In this document: positions 12,701-24,050 of the stretch, piece after piece
How positions within the stretch are numbered: position 1 is the stretch's first letter
How the letters are laid out: every line of letters begins with the position of its first letter
From: Asterella californica
Lineage: Eukaryota; Streptophyta; Marchantiopsida; Marchantiales; Aytoniaceae
Direction: 5' to 3'
DNA length: 64,000 nucleotides
Assembly (NCBI GenBank): GCA_036924285.1
Contig: JAYKYS010000001.1
Location: forward strand, 5,605,501-5,669,500
Position numbers and translations under genes: made by a program
The notes under the pieces: model-generated
What the model was told of the DNA's origin: nothing
The model's database searches: none
What the model saw: only the letters and a program-made list of their open reading frames with translations

Positions 12701-13347
12701 TGGAGTGACTCTGTTCAGTCTGTGCGATGAATTGGACCAGGGTGGGAGCGACGAGGACATAACACTTTTTCTATATCGAGGATACGTTGATAAGAAGGTA
12801 AGTGCTGCTGATGATGTGGCTAGATGATAACACGAAGCAAGGGTCCCTGGAAATTTGTGCTGTCCCACTTATCGTCCAAAACCATAACGTACTTGACAAA
12901 GCACCAGGTGCTGTGTTCTGCAGTGGTGAACATCAACATCTCGCCATTTCAGTCGTTACAAATCTCCTAACAGATATTAAATATAATATTTTTTTGCAAG
13001 TTGAGTACTTCGGAATCAAAGAGATGCTACGAAGCCCTTTCCAGTTCAGTCAACCATCACAACGCTCCTTTTCTCCTTTTCGTGTTATTTAGCCGCGTGT
13101 CTCAGTTTCAAGTCAAAATGATTGAGTCGAGTTGTCACCCATGCAGGTTGTTGAGTCGCTTCATGGCCAGGAGACGGGTCTAAGGGACCACGGGGAACTG
13201 ATCAAGGTTCATGTAGTACCCTACTCATCTCTTTGGCGTGCGACAGCAGATTCAAAAGCTTTATCAGCGATAGCTCTCTACGAAATGGCTTCAAGAGAGG
13301 GACTTCTGCCACCAGCTCCAAATGCCCCTGAGCTATCAAGCCTCTGA
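9761..13347 (+). CDS. NUDT14: Nudix hydrolase, NUDT14-like ADP-sugar pyrophosphatase (8 exons)
   Basis: The family cleaves nucleoside-diphosphate sugars such as ADP-glucose to AMP and sugar phosphate; plant members act in the plastid. Exons: 9761-10053, 10359-10479, 11391-11468, 11702-11794, 12123-12215, 12393-12491, 12741-12797, 13147-13347. All introns are GT/AG and phases match, giving 344 residues and a TGA stop. Residues 1 to about 80 are Arg/Ser-rich and fit a transit peptide. GNAVPVKGAAGVSETQIR resembles the start of the conserved region in Arabidopsis NUDT14. The Nudix box spans the exon 5/6 junction (about residues 209-233): AGMLD, then TAARE joined to IEEETGI, keeping the metal-binding glutamates. 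Exon 5 holds ELPAGMLD and is easily missed because its surrounding frame is short. Exon 8 matches the family C-terminus (GQETGLRDHGELIKV, then YEMASREGLL). The start is the first ATG in the exon 1 frame. The exon 7 acceptor (12739-12740) lacks a clear pyrimidine tract. Confidence 0.9.
11565..11630. repeat. Perfect 30-bp inverted repeat with 6-base loop, inside an intron
   Basis: The left arm 11565-11594 and right arm 11601-11630 are exact reverse complements (30/30 by my reading), separated by 'gttatt'. It lies in intron 3 (11469-11701) of the Nudix gene. The RNA would form a long perfect hairpin. Confidence 0.95.
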
Positions 13348-14645
13348 ACGCGATATCCGCTTGCGTATATTGTATCCAGTGGGCCCCGCTTTCAGAGTGT
13401 TCAGGGTGACGAGTTCGGGCGGGCTGGGCCACGCGTCACGAGCTGCAGTGGCCCTTGTGCCATGAGTGGTACTTCACTTACCTGTCTAGTTCTGATTGCG
13501 AGGAATATCACCTGCTTCTTCTGTGCCTTGTATCTTTTGTGTACCGCAGTAATGGTTGCCATCACAGGCAAAATGAGCAAAGGCTTTGGAGGTTTGACGA
13601 GATGAACACAAAGTTCTTGTTTCTTCTCCTTAGCATTTATGTGATTTCGATCACAAGTAAGTGAGAGAAACGACGTAACTACTCTACTTTTGGTGCTACT
13701 AAAACTTATGTGGTCGTAGATATCACCACCGCCCAAAGGTTTATTTGGCCTTTAGCATAAAAGTTGCAGGCTACCTTTGACCCGAGTTCCCGAGACTTTA
13801 CTGTCTAGATTGTGGTGGCCCTTTGCACTCTACAATATTTACTCATGAACTCATTTTGACGGTTGTCAAAATTTCGCCCAATTTCGCTTTCCTGTCGTTC
13901 CGATGGCTTTATTGCACTCTGCTGCCTTTCCGTCACCTTTGGTGCAGTACTGCCGCTAGTGGCTGTATTGCACCAACGTAGTCACTGTAATAGAGTGATT
14001 ACTGTATCAAAATCGATGCTTCGTCTTGTTAGAAATTTATGGTACGAAAACTCGATTCTCCAGAACTAATACCCTTCGAGAAGTACATACACACAACTAT
14101 AACGTGTAACTGCCGGGGGTTGGAAAAATATTCTGGTAACAAACAGAACTAACCGTCATATTTAACTCTGGTTAAATGATGACCAACGACGTAATCTGAC
14201 ATGGAATCCATACAGCCCAAAACTGTCCACGCTTACAAAATTATGCATACGGCTATATGGTCTTGTCGAAGATGCCAACAGAAAGGTTAGGTATACCTTT
14301 CTGGTTATATAACCTGACCGTACCCTTCCTGGTAGTACTGCCATGGATGTTGGCTGTTCTCGACGTATGGCGCAAAAGGGCCACCACATTAGAGTGACAG
14401 GTAGCTCCCGGATGGTCGTTTCTCGCAAGAGCCATATGAACAGGGACCACCCGTACTGCGTACTACGCGTGGTTCTCGGTCAATGTGAGAGGGTCTACTG
14501 CCCCGATTACTGCGTTACGTTAAAAAGGAAAAGAGAAGCTTTCATCCTTCCTCTGTGCATCGGTCTTTATCGACTTTGAGTAGAAATATTTCTATTCTCA
14601 AAGAAGACTCAAACCTAGAGATAGCATGGTGAACCTGTACCTCGA
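13348..14645. other. Intergenic, 3' of the Nudix gene
   Basis: No gene recognised. The first few hundred bases are probably 3' UTR. Short frames on both strands (for example at 14343-14579) show no family signature. Confidence 0.4.
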
Positions 14646-14995
14646 AGAGCATCTCCACCGCGGGTCTTTAAAGGCGCCTCTAACCAGTTAGGGAGCCAGT
14701 TAGAGGAAAACTTTCCCACTGCTGATCTTTATAAGAGACTTTAATTTACGAAATTCTTTAAAAGTAACCACTTTTCTGTAACTTAAAGATTGCAATAAAG
14801 ACTTCTTAACCCCATATCAAAGCGTTAGAGGGATAGTTTTTGGTAGTTTTGAAAAAGTTTGAATTTTTGATATTCTTTAGAGATCCTAAGAGAATTGCGG
14901 TAAGGAAATTTCTCTCTTAAAATAAAGATCTTTCACTCTTCATCTATAAATTACAGATAAGGAGGTATCCATCTCTATACGGGTAGAGATGCTCT
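14646..14995. mobile_element. MITE, PIF/Harbinger-like (about 350 bp)
   Basis: The element starts 'agagcatctccaccg' at 14646 and ends 'cgggtagagatgctct' at 14995. These termini are inverted repeats of about 15 bp with one or two mismatches. The interior is AT-rich and non-coding. Ends of the form GAGCATCTC are common in plant PIF/Harbinger-type MITEs, which duplicate a TWA target. Here the flanks are 'gaa' and 'taa', an imperfect match. The superfamily assignment is an inference. Confidence 0.6.
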
Positions 14996-15061
14996 AAACC
15001 AGTATATTAGAGCATCTCTACCCGCTCTAATATACTGTATTAGAGCGGGTAGAGATGCTCT
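14980..15061. repeat. Alternating inverted copies of a MITE end
   Basis: One terminal unit occurs three times in alternating orientation: 14980-14997 (+), 15007-15024 (-) and 15046-15061 (+). The second pair belongs to an exact 24-bp inverted repeat, 15009-15032 against 15038-15061, with loop 'tactg'. The first pair is an exact 18-bp inverted repeat. Confidence 0.9.
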
Positions 15062-16854
15062 CTAACATTTGTACATTAATGCGCATCTTTGAATCTGAAC
15101 ACATCTGCGACTTTCTTGTGTTATTGCGGATCAAGAACACTTTATTTATTCGTTCTGATCTGAAGGAGAAGATATTCACTCACGTGCACTTAGAAGTGTA
15201 CATGGGATATAATTTATATTCTAACCTTCCTGGAAAAAAAGATTAAAATATCAATTAATGTCTTCATAAAATGACGCAGTTTGGGAAGTAGTCTTGCGGT
15301 CTTATCTTTCCAACAACGCATCAACCCGGATTTCCACTTATGGTTTATATCGATGAGTTTGTTACTTCGACACTAGTTAATATATATCATTTATGAATTA
15401 ATTTAATCTTTATAATGTATTTATGTAATATTTATATATTTTTTATAAAAAAAGAAATTCACTGTACAAGGCCGTTGGCAAGGATATTGACCTTTACTGC
15501 TAGAAAATACCACTTTCTAGTTAGGCAGTACCATAAGTTCCAGGCTACGTAATAATGACTAAGTTTCAGTTATGCAGAGGCTCCGTAGTCCACCAGATTA
15601 CAGATAATTACAATAATTACAGATAAACAAATAAGTGACAATGATAACCCAAAGTCGATAGCTAGGAGTATAGGCACATGCCAATTAAGCATAAATTCTC
15701 CGGGGAACTTTTGTTCGCTTTGTGTTATGTAAAATAAATAAATATTACTTTTTATTCTTGAATTACGCTAAAACGAAAAAACATTTTTTCCAAAATCCCT
15801 GAGTTGTGAAGAGTTCTAGCAATAACCTATAAGCTTAACGCGTCTTGAACTATAAGTGTGCTCCCTTTACAATTTACAAAAAGATGTAAAATCTCAACTG
15901 TAGTCTATTCTCTAACCGGAAGGGTTGGGGAATAAATTAATCGAGCATGCTGCCCCATCCCATCAGAAGAGAGTGAATCAAATCAAACATGCTCATGAAA
16001 GGTTTATCTTCGTGTCTTTTCTTGATTAGAACTCGAAGTCCGTTATGATAATGAAAAGAATAGTGGAAATAACAAGTTGCTGCGATTGCGATGCAATTGT
16101 AAGGCTATGCATTTTTACACGGATTTGAAGTCTTCCTTCTAACGCTCATCTAATAATTAAATACACTCAAAAAGAAGAATCTTTGTTTTGTACGAGATTC
16201 ATAATCGATAGATAGTTGTGAATAATCTTTTCAAGAAAAAATTCTAACTAATTTAGATGTACAATAAACTATACTAGATGAATTCATATTTTAAGTGTAG
16301 ATATGCTACATTAAACCCTATATTTAAGTACAAAACTGAAAAAAAAATATGTATTTTTCTCTATTTACTTTATGTTAAAAAATAAAAACTACTTTGTTTC
16401 AAGGAATCACTAGAAATAATTTTTTATTGATAAATAGATGTTGAATAATTATTTCTGAAGTTAATCACATCCTGTAAAGCTATGGGAGAGCTTTGACAGA
16501 TTCAACTTTTGTAAATAAATCTTATCAGCAAAATGTAAATAAATCTAAATCTAAATTCTGTGTCTTCAGATAGTCCGTTCCCAAGAAGAGAACATCTGAT
16601 TGAAAGGAGAGCTACTGATAGCAGGACTTAGCCCCGGTGTTCTCCCCTTCAGGTTGGTTATTGCTTGGCCCTTCGGGTCCTTCTTTCCCTTGTAAGGCTT
16701 GATGAGGTCTTCCCATCCGTTGGCTATTCATTGGGTCGCATTTTTCCTCCTAAGGGGACATCCGCGAAGGGCCTTTCCGTTGAAAAGAATATAACGGGAC
16801 ACTTGGACCTTCTGCTGGAAGTCTCTCTCTGCAAGAAACAGCAAAAGTATTCTC

Positions 16855-17157
16855 ACAGTCTCTTCCACCTTTTGTCTTATTCTGATTTCGGTAGAATCGA
16901 CGGTTAGCTATGCAAACGCATAGCAAAAAATAAACAAGAAAGAACCGATGCTATGATATAACAAGATACTAACGCTTGCAATAACATTGCTAAGCTATGC
17001 ATTTTACAAAAAATTGTATTATAATATTACATGTTATATTAGATTAAAACTTCTCTCATCGAAAGAAAACAAAAAGTTTCCACCTTGCTTTTCAGAGTTT
17101 CTCTTATTCGAAACTCTGCAAAATCGATGGTTAGCTATGCAAATGCATAGCAAAAAA
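16855..17157. repeat. Two copies of a palindrome-bearing repeat
   Basis: Two similar blocks about 227 bp apart both end in an 'atcgacggttagc'-like lead-in followed by a palindrome: 'gctatgcaaacgcatagc' at 16907-16924 and 'gctatgcaaatgcatagc' at 17134-17151, each followed by an A run. A related block, 'cgcttgcaataacattgc' then 'taagctatgcatttta', lies at 16973-17006. Confidence 0.7.
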
Positions 17158-17715
17158 GGGTTGACGATCTGCTAATCACTTCACACTGACCGTGAGATGG
17201 AGACCGGGGACTGATGTGTCCATTGACGCTGATGGATAAAAGACAAGAACAGTCGCCCCACTCCATCGTAGGCAGATGGTCGTGGGATCTAAAGTTCCTG
17301 CTGGAAGGGTTCAGTTAGCTTAAGAGCCTAGTAAGACAAAGCTCCAGGGCGAAAATGCGCTTGAGAAAACCACATTAAAAGATACTAAAAAACAGTTCTT
17401 CCTTTTCGGGAAGTATATTTCTAAAAAAATAAAAAATGAAACAACTCAATGATATTACCTCATGCATGTATATTCATCTTCTCCATCTTCAACTGGAGAG
17501 AGTGGTATTTTATATTAATTTTGTATTTAACGTTTTTATTGAGAAATATTAAATAAAAATTCAATAACATCAAAAATTAATGCTTACACAGTATTATAAT
17601 CTTTATCTTATTGCTTCTGAAGCACGTAATGAGACACTATTTTATGAGTTGAGTCTGGATCTAGACGTAACTCACGGTTCGTATAACATTTAATGTCTTA
17701 AAAATACTTTAAATT

Positions 17716-17718
<3 letters not shown>

Positions 17719-17747
<29 letters not shown>
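17719..17747. repeat. (AT)n microsatellite
   Basis: About 14 uninterrupted AT units, seen directly. Confidence 0.95.
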
Positions 17748-17749
<2 letters not shown>

Positions 17750-19400
17750 TTTTTATATTTTCTCTTTGTTTGCGTGCTTGTTCTCTTCCCAGCCACGTCA
17801 CCGTGACCGAGTCACTTTAGATATATAATATATCTGAAAACTTTCTATGAAATCTGTACTTTCTCATATGTTTTCTCATCCCTAGATGGCTTGGTGACCT
17901 GGCGAAACCTGGTAAGCCGGTAGTGAGAGGGAATCAATCATGCTCGTGTTGAATCTAGGTTTGACTATTGCGTACCCTGTAGAGAGAAATCAGGTCATGT
18001 CTTGTCTTCTCATACTAGCAAAAGCTCCTCGAGAAATAGTAGGGCCGACTAGCCAAACATGATAATACATTACGAATATATTGCACGTTGTGGTTCGTGA
18101 GCTATCAAGCAAGCTCTCATGACCACCATGATTTTTGTTTAAAGCTGGAGTATGACTACAAGAGCTCCGGGTGACCCAGAAGACCTTATTTTGCGGGTTA
18201 ACTTTCAGATAACCGAGAAGTTTAATCGTTATGAAAAATGTTTCTGTTACTATTTTTTCATTTCAACTTAGAATCAGTGAAATAAAGAATCAACTTAAAG
18301 CTATTCACTAGTTTATAAGTTATGATTCATCTCCAGAGAAAAACTACTGAGTATTGATAGAAAAATATTAAAACAATAATTTTGAAGTTTTTTTGGGAGC
18401 AAAAGGGAATTTTTTTCTTGAGACTAAAAATACTCTGGGAGAAAATCCGAATCTAGGTGGCACCTAAACCATCAAATGAGGTTAATCGGATGAGTTAATC
18501 ATCCATATTATATGTTTACATATGAGTACTAACCATTTAGCTTGTTATTACGCATCTCAACTCTTGTGTAAAGAAAATTTTATCAGATTGTAATTTTATT
18601 TCGTAAAATGTTACATAAAAAGAGAAAGAAAGGTAGTAAGTTTTAGGATTTCCATAACGTATTTTACGGGTGTTCTCAACTTTACAAGGATACTAAATTA
18701 AATAAACTCTGATTTTTCACTGCAACCCTCTCCAGTATAATCGATACACTGATTGTCATATAGTCGATTTAATCTATTTACTCATCAGAAAATGTAGCAG
18801 TCTTAATAGAAATTTCTATGGCACTTTTCAGTTGTGACAAATCTTCGTATCCATCTATATGCTTGTTGGCCTTTCCGTTTTAGATCCAAGTGAACTTGGC
18901 TACGAGATCTGACCTAGAGAGATTTAATAAAGATTTCTCGGGGTTTTATTAGTTAATTTTGTTAAATACAAGTACAAATAAAATAGAATACTTTATTGCA
19001 AAAGGATCAAAACATCATAAAAATAAAGCATTTCATATCCTTTTGGATGTTCTAAAGTAAAACAAGTACAAAAATTCTAAATAAAATTATATTTAAAAAA
19101 CCTCATTAATCATACTAAATATAAAATAAGACATTTGATTTATGACTTGACTCACATATGATATGGACCATCAAATAGTTCAAAGTGAGCCACGTGAAAG
19201 ATTTCATTCTCAATACCTCAAGATTAGTTTTGCCTTAAAAAACCTTTCTCGGTTCATTCTAATAATCACTTAATGCTATCTCGACAGCAGTGAAAAACAG
19301 TTTGGTAGATCACCCCGTGATATATATATCTATGAATATATCTTTCTCTAGCCGAATGCATCAGCTGACTTGATATAGTGCAATATTAACGAATTATACT

Positions 19401-20308
19401 ATGAACTCATTCACATACAACACTCGAAAATATTATGCTATGAGGGGTTTCAATGTTATAATCTTTTCGAAAGATTTTGGACCCCGGAAAGAACTACTAC
19501 TTTGGTTGGACCTTAGCGGGTATTTTTTGCGGGCACCTACAGAGATATCCGTAAAAGAATGCCGTGGACGTATTCCTATTGAGTTTTTACTCGTTTCATC
19601 GGTTTGTTTTTGCATAGAGAAATATAGTAGTCAGATGACAGAGATAAAAAAAATCATCAATAAAGAAATTCGACTCTCATTTCAGAAATATAACCCAAAC
19701 CGAACCGTGGTTCAGTGAAAAATTTTTTAACCGCAAAATGGTTCTGGTCTTTTTTCCATCACCGGTCTGAGAATATTTCTTCGTCACGTTGAAACCCCCT
19801 ATTATATGAAGTATAGGCTTCAACACATAGTGTCTTTCACTTAACCGGGGTTAGATGAAAAAGGACTCTTGGAATGGGCCACGGTCAAGCAAACGTTGTA
19901 CTGTATCAGGTGATCAAGTACATAAAAGCACAGCTACCGTCGCAAGGTCGAAGGTACAGAACGTACTTCCGGTTTCATACCCGGTTCGTGGTGGGGCCCG
20001 TCCGAGTCAGTCAAGCCCTTTCCACGGTTCCACCAAGGAGAGCTACCGACGCTTCAGTAGCGGGAAGGAACAAACTTCACTTTCCGGCTCTCGCATTTTC
20101 CTCCTCACGTTCTACCCACTTGGAAACGACAAGTAGTAGTACTGCAGTAGCCTCGAGTGCCGACTGCAGTACCCTTAACTTGACTACGCTATACTATGTT
20201 ACAGTGATGCAAAAGCAAGAGATGATTAATACATATTTCCGTTTTATATTCGTTCTTATGATAACGTTTCTTTTCCCAAATACTGTAAAGAGTTTCTTTC
20301 GTTGGTGA
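19401..20308 (+). other. Unassigned GC-richer island with open frames
   Basis: Bases 19401-19718 form a 105-residue frame from ATG. It is followed by about 600 bases of markedly higher GC than the surroundings, with overlapping frames including 19874-20308 (144 residues). I cannot assign a family. The abrupt change in composition suggests an insertion, possibly of organellar origin, or a decayed gene. That is inference only, and the frames may not be translated. Confidence 0.25.
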
Positions 20309-20740
20309 TCTATCCAATTCAAATCTCCCTTTGTCTCTCAGCTGTATTTTATTAAATTGTTCCTTTAGTGTGTGCACGGGGGTTCATAAGACATTTTTTT
20401 TAATTAATGTGAAAGTAGGGTAGTTCTATTCTGAAAAGAAAATTTCTGAAAAGTTTATTTTAAAAAAACAAGGTATTTATATCTTGTTTTGAAATTTAAA
20501 ACATCAGGAAAAAACAAATATAGATTTTTATTTGAAAAAATCTTTTGTATATACTCAATTGAAAATAAGATAAAGTATGTGATTTGATTTTCAAATTATA
20601 TGGACAAATAGATCAAAGTGAACCTCATAAGGTATGTGTCTTGTAACCTCTTCTTCTCAGAAATATAACATAAGATATCCATCCCATTTCTAAAAGCTGA
20701 AGGAAAACTTATCTATAGGTGTCCAAGACATAGAGATAAG

Positions 20741-20793
20741 TCATATGATAAGTGCCGATGGAACTTTTAATCCCCTCGATACTTATCATATGA
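20741..20793. repeat. 13-bp perfect inverted repeat
   Basis: 'tcatatgataagt' at 20741-20753 is the exact reverse complement of 20781-20793. The spacer is 27 bases. Confidence 0.8.
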
Positions 20794-23060
20794 AACTAAC
20801 AAAACACTTGTAATTATGGAATAAAGACAAATATTCATACAAGAACTACTTTTTCGCTCGTTCAGATAGACGAGTAAACAAGTCTAAAAGTGGAATTCTA
20901 GATAATCACGGTGAAAAGAATAAAATTAGAAAGAAAGTTGTATCGGAAGAAAACTGAGAGATTATTTTATCACAAATATTATAGATAGGAAAACTTAAAA
21001 TACTAGTTGTATAATACACTATAATATCTTTGCAATAATGATAGTGTTATGTGTTATTCTAATATTATTTATGCTTCCCTCGCAAATGCAGGGTCGGAAA
21101 TGGACAGCAAAATGAGCTCAGCATTAAAGGATGATATCGTAGTCGTCTTCTGGTTAACCTTACCCCGAAGTGAATAACTAATTTGAAACATAATTAAATT
21201 GTATTTTTCACTTTGTCATCTTGAAATATATTGTAAATCGAAAACTTTCAAATTACATAGCTTAATTCAAAAGTTCTACAACTGCAACAACTTCATTCTT
21301 CCACATTAAGATAATTTGAAGAGATAGCTCTGATCGAGTTAATCTTCATGATGGCCAAATTATATAAAAAAGATAATGTAACTATAGTTTTAACTATAGT
21401 TAAACTAGAACTCAAATATTATAATATACAATAGAGTCAGTGAAGTTATTGTCAAAACTTGTTGAGCGTAAGCATGTGTAAAAGTCACTTTAAGATATGA
21501 GATTTTGAGATTTAAATGAGCTCAAAGATAAGGTGTAGAAGCAAAAGTGTGTGCTATTATTTTAATAATGGCATATAAAATTAACTTCTATTGTACGTCT
21601 AGGGGTTTGATCCAAATATAGAGCATCAAAAGACATTTGGGATGGACATGATAAATTAAAGAGATGACTAAGCTGAAATCCTAAAGCTGATTCCAACTCA
21701 CTTTAACTGCAGTTTCAGAAGAAAGCATCTTGTACAATCAAGGGCTTGCAGATATTGGAAAAAGAATTAAAGAAACTTCATATCTCGAGAGAAGATATGA
21801 AAAAAGTAAATTCATAAATATGAAGATGCATTGAATATCTAGACAGAAAATGGATGCAAAGATGAACTTTCGGATGGTTCACTCCATTGCTTCATGTTGT
21901 GCTGAATAAGAAAATATTTTTTCAACATTGTGGTGAGTTCATGAGAAATAAATATGCAATAAATATTCCAAGATCCGAATGATATATATTTTACTCTAAA
22001 ATATATGACATAATATATAACAAATTTAAAAAAATAAAAAAATAAAAAAAGTTCATTTTATTTTAAAAATATATTTTAGAGCAAAATAAATACTGAAAAA
22101 TAAATACTTTTAAAAATATTCTTTTTAAACAATAATTTAAAAACTAAATAGAGATATTGAAATACTTGTGGACTCACTGGTGTTATCAGCAAAATACAAA
22201 TGATGCCTCACCTTCATTTTGGGACCTCACTATTCATTTTAGAATTCTTAGTTACAATGATGATATAAAATAGTTTAGAACATTTCAATACAGTATTTAA
22301 CTCTAGTTATTAAAAAGTAGTAAATTTATAAAATTTTGTAACAATTTTTCTTCACTTATCTTAACAGATAAATAGTTGTTAAACAAATATTCAAACACTC
22401 TCAAAACTTATGAGAATTTATATAAGATTCATAAACAACTTAGAATATGTTCCTAAAATATTATATAGACCAGCATCAGTATAAGGGCCTTGGAGGAACA
22501 ACTTTGTATTCTTATTAAACTTCAACTTTGAATGATCCGCACTTATTTCTTGTTCCATTAAAGATTTATAAGATGAATATTAGTTCAGTTTGTTTCCGGA
22601 GACAGTAGTCTTCACATATGGACTTATACTAAGGATTATGTTGAATTCGACACTGAATAAGTCGAGTTAAGACGATGATCTCCTCGATTGCATCAAAATG
22701 TGTGCTTCTTGGACAGGTTTTTCGCGCCTAAAAAACTTCAAACAGAAAATAAAATAGACAGGTTCTATCTCTCATCTTCGATTTTCAAGTATATATGTTT
22801 ATTGTCTCTTTTCTCCTTACAGATGAGATCGGATTGTCATGGACACTTAGTGGAGCATATCCTTCCCCACGGCCTTGTATAGTGAATTTCGTTTTTTCTT
22901 ATCAGAAAATGTGTAAGTGTTATAAATATTTATTACAATAAAGTATTATAGAGAATTAAATTAATTCATAAATATTATATGTAACCAGTCGCGGAGTTGC
23001 CAACTCATCCGGAGAGAACTCATAAGTGAAAAACGGGCTAATGTGTTCCTTGGAGTATAA

Positions 23061-23096
23061 GTCCGGAGCACTGATTGTCGAATCGGTGCTCCGGAC
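23061..23096. repeat. 16-bp near-perfect hairpin
   Basis: Left arm 23061-23076 and right arm 23081-23096 pair at 15 of 16 positions, the remaining one being a possible G-U pair. The loop is 'gtcg'. The core is gtccggagcac. Confidence 0.85.
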
Positions 23097-23108
23097 ATTG
23101 CCGAAGAT

Positions 23109-23161
23109 ATTAATTAATGTTCTAACCTTTCCCGCCGGAAAGGGTTAAAACATTAACTAAT
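23109..23161. repeat. Imperfect inverted repeat with CCCTTTCC core
   Basis: Two arms of about 24-25 bp, with a few mismatches, meet around 'cccgccgg'. The core resembles the hairpin at 63336-63383. Confidence 0.7.
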
Positions 23162-23519
23162 GTACACCCATGGACACTTAGTGGAGCAAAGAAAACAGAG
23201 ACAAGAATGATGAGATAGATTGAATGGATTAAGAGTCTCACAAGACACAGTTGATATGTTTTAAAGAACTTCATGACGTTTGTGTTGAATCCGTGGTTTT
23301 GTTTGGCTCGCCAAAGATCTTCTTCATCTGGATGGTAAGTTGGAGTTGTGTGGATTATTATACATTGTTGTTATGAGTGATAACTTAAGGGCTTGGATGT
23401 AAGTAAATTCCTACAAACACTATAGCAAAACTGAACTAGCTGATGGTGCTTAAAAACCTTTTTTAATTGCAGAGTCAACAACTTGAACAATATGTCATAG
23501 TTAAAAGTTAAAGTTGTTA

Positions 23520-23705
23520 ACTTGTCCGCTTTATCCCTTCAAGGGGTATTGGACTGTCCTTTGTGGGTAATCACAGCGTACCCGGACCAGATTGCACATA
23601 CAGCGACTTCTTGCACCTCCAACCGGGAGCAGGCGGGTTTGAACCCCAGACCTTTCGCTTAGAGGTATGAGACCCAACCAACTCAGCTACCGATCTTCGG
23701 TTATA
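23520..23705 (-). mobile_element. tRNA-derived SINE, minus strand
   Basis: On the minus strand, an A box 'tagctgagttgg' (23678-23689) is followed about 44 bases on by a B box 'ggttcaaaccc' (23635-23645). This is the internal RNA polymerase III promoter spacing of a tRNA head. The sequence cannot fold as a normal tRNA gene, and it continues into a non-tRNA body ('ggtgcaag', 'gcaatctggtcc', 'ggacagtcca') shared with the copy at about 23870. The outer boundaries are approximate. Confidence 0.7.
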
Positions 23706-23869
23706 GAAAATAGTTAGAGTTCGGTTCTGTATAACAGTTTCCTGTTTCTATAAAATTTGACATAGACATAAGAACTCCACGACATAATAACCTCTGCAAT
23801 TGGGTGTGAATGGACATCATTATGCATTCCAATATGATTATGATGATTAACCACATTAAGATGATCCAC

Positions 23870-24050
23870 TGAAGATCGTTGTTCCAAGTGGTTTAGCTTA
23901 CCATCCTCTAAGAGAAAGATCGTGGGTTCAATCCTTTACGGACACGGTTGGAAGTTCATGCTGCTGCAAACTGTTAATGAAGCTTCTGGTCCAAGTCCTG
24001 CTGTGGTGAACTCACATGGACAGTCTCATGGTCCACGAAGAACACTTATA
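23870..24050 (+). mobile_element. tRNA-derived SINE, plus strand, same family
   Basis: The B box 'ggttcaatcc' is at 23925-23934, and a weaker A-like box 'tggtttagctta' is at 23889-23900. The body is alignable with the minus-strand copy: 'gcttctggtcc', 'ctgctgtggtgaactcac', 'ggacagtc'. It is more diverged in the A box than its neighbour. Confidence 0.6.

Larger units (their letters stand above)
22838..23188. repeat. 311-bp segment flanked by 20-bp direct repeats
   Basis: The 20-mer 'catggacacttagtggagca' occurs at 22838-22857 and again at 23169-23188. The segment between them carries two hairpins near its right end (23061-23096 and 23109-23161). A transposed insert with a long target-site duplication is one explanation. 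A local duplication is another. Confidence 0.7.
15062..23519. other. Gene-poor AT-rich repeat region
   Basis: No gene is recognised over more than 8 kb. It contains a palindrome-bearing repeat family (about 16080-17157), an AT dinucleotide run (17719-17747), small inverted repeats, and one stretch of distinctly higher GC with longer frames (about 19400-20310). The stretch 17880-18060 has tRNA-like words but I could not identify it as a SINE. The remainder is AT-rich with no discernible structure. Confidence 0.5.

Noticed and set aside
17880..18060. Possible third SINE with tRNA-like words
   Set aside because: Box matches are weak and the body does not align with either SINE type in the window.
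23635..23689. Possible tRNA gene on the minus strand
   Set aside because: A and B boxes are present but the acceptor and anticodon stems do not form, and a SINE body follows.
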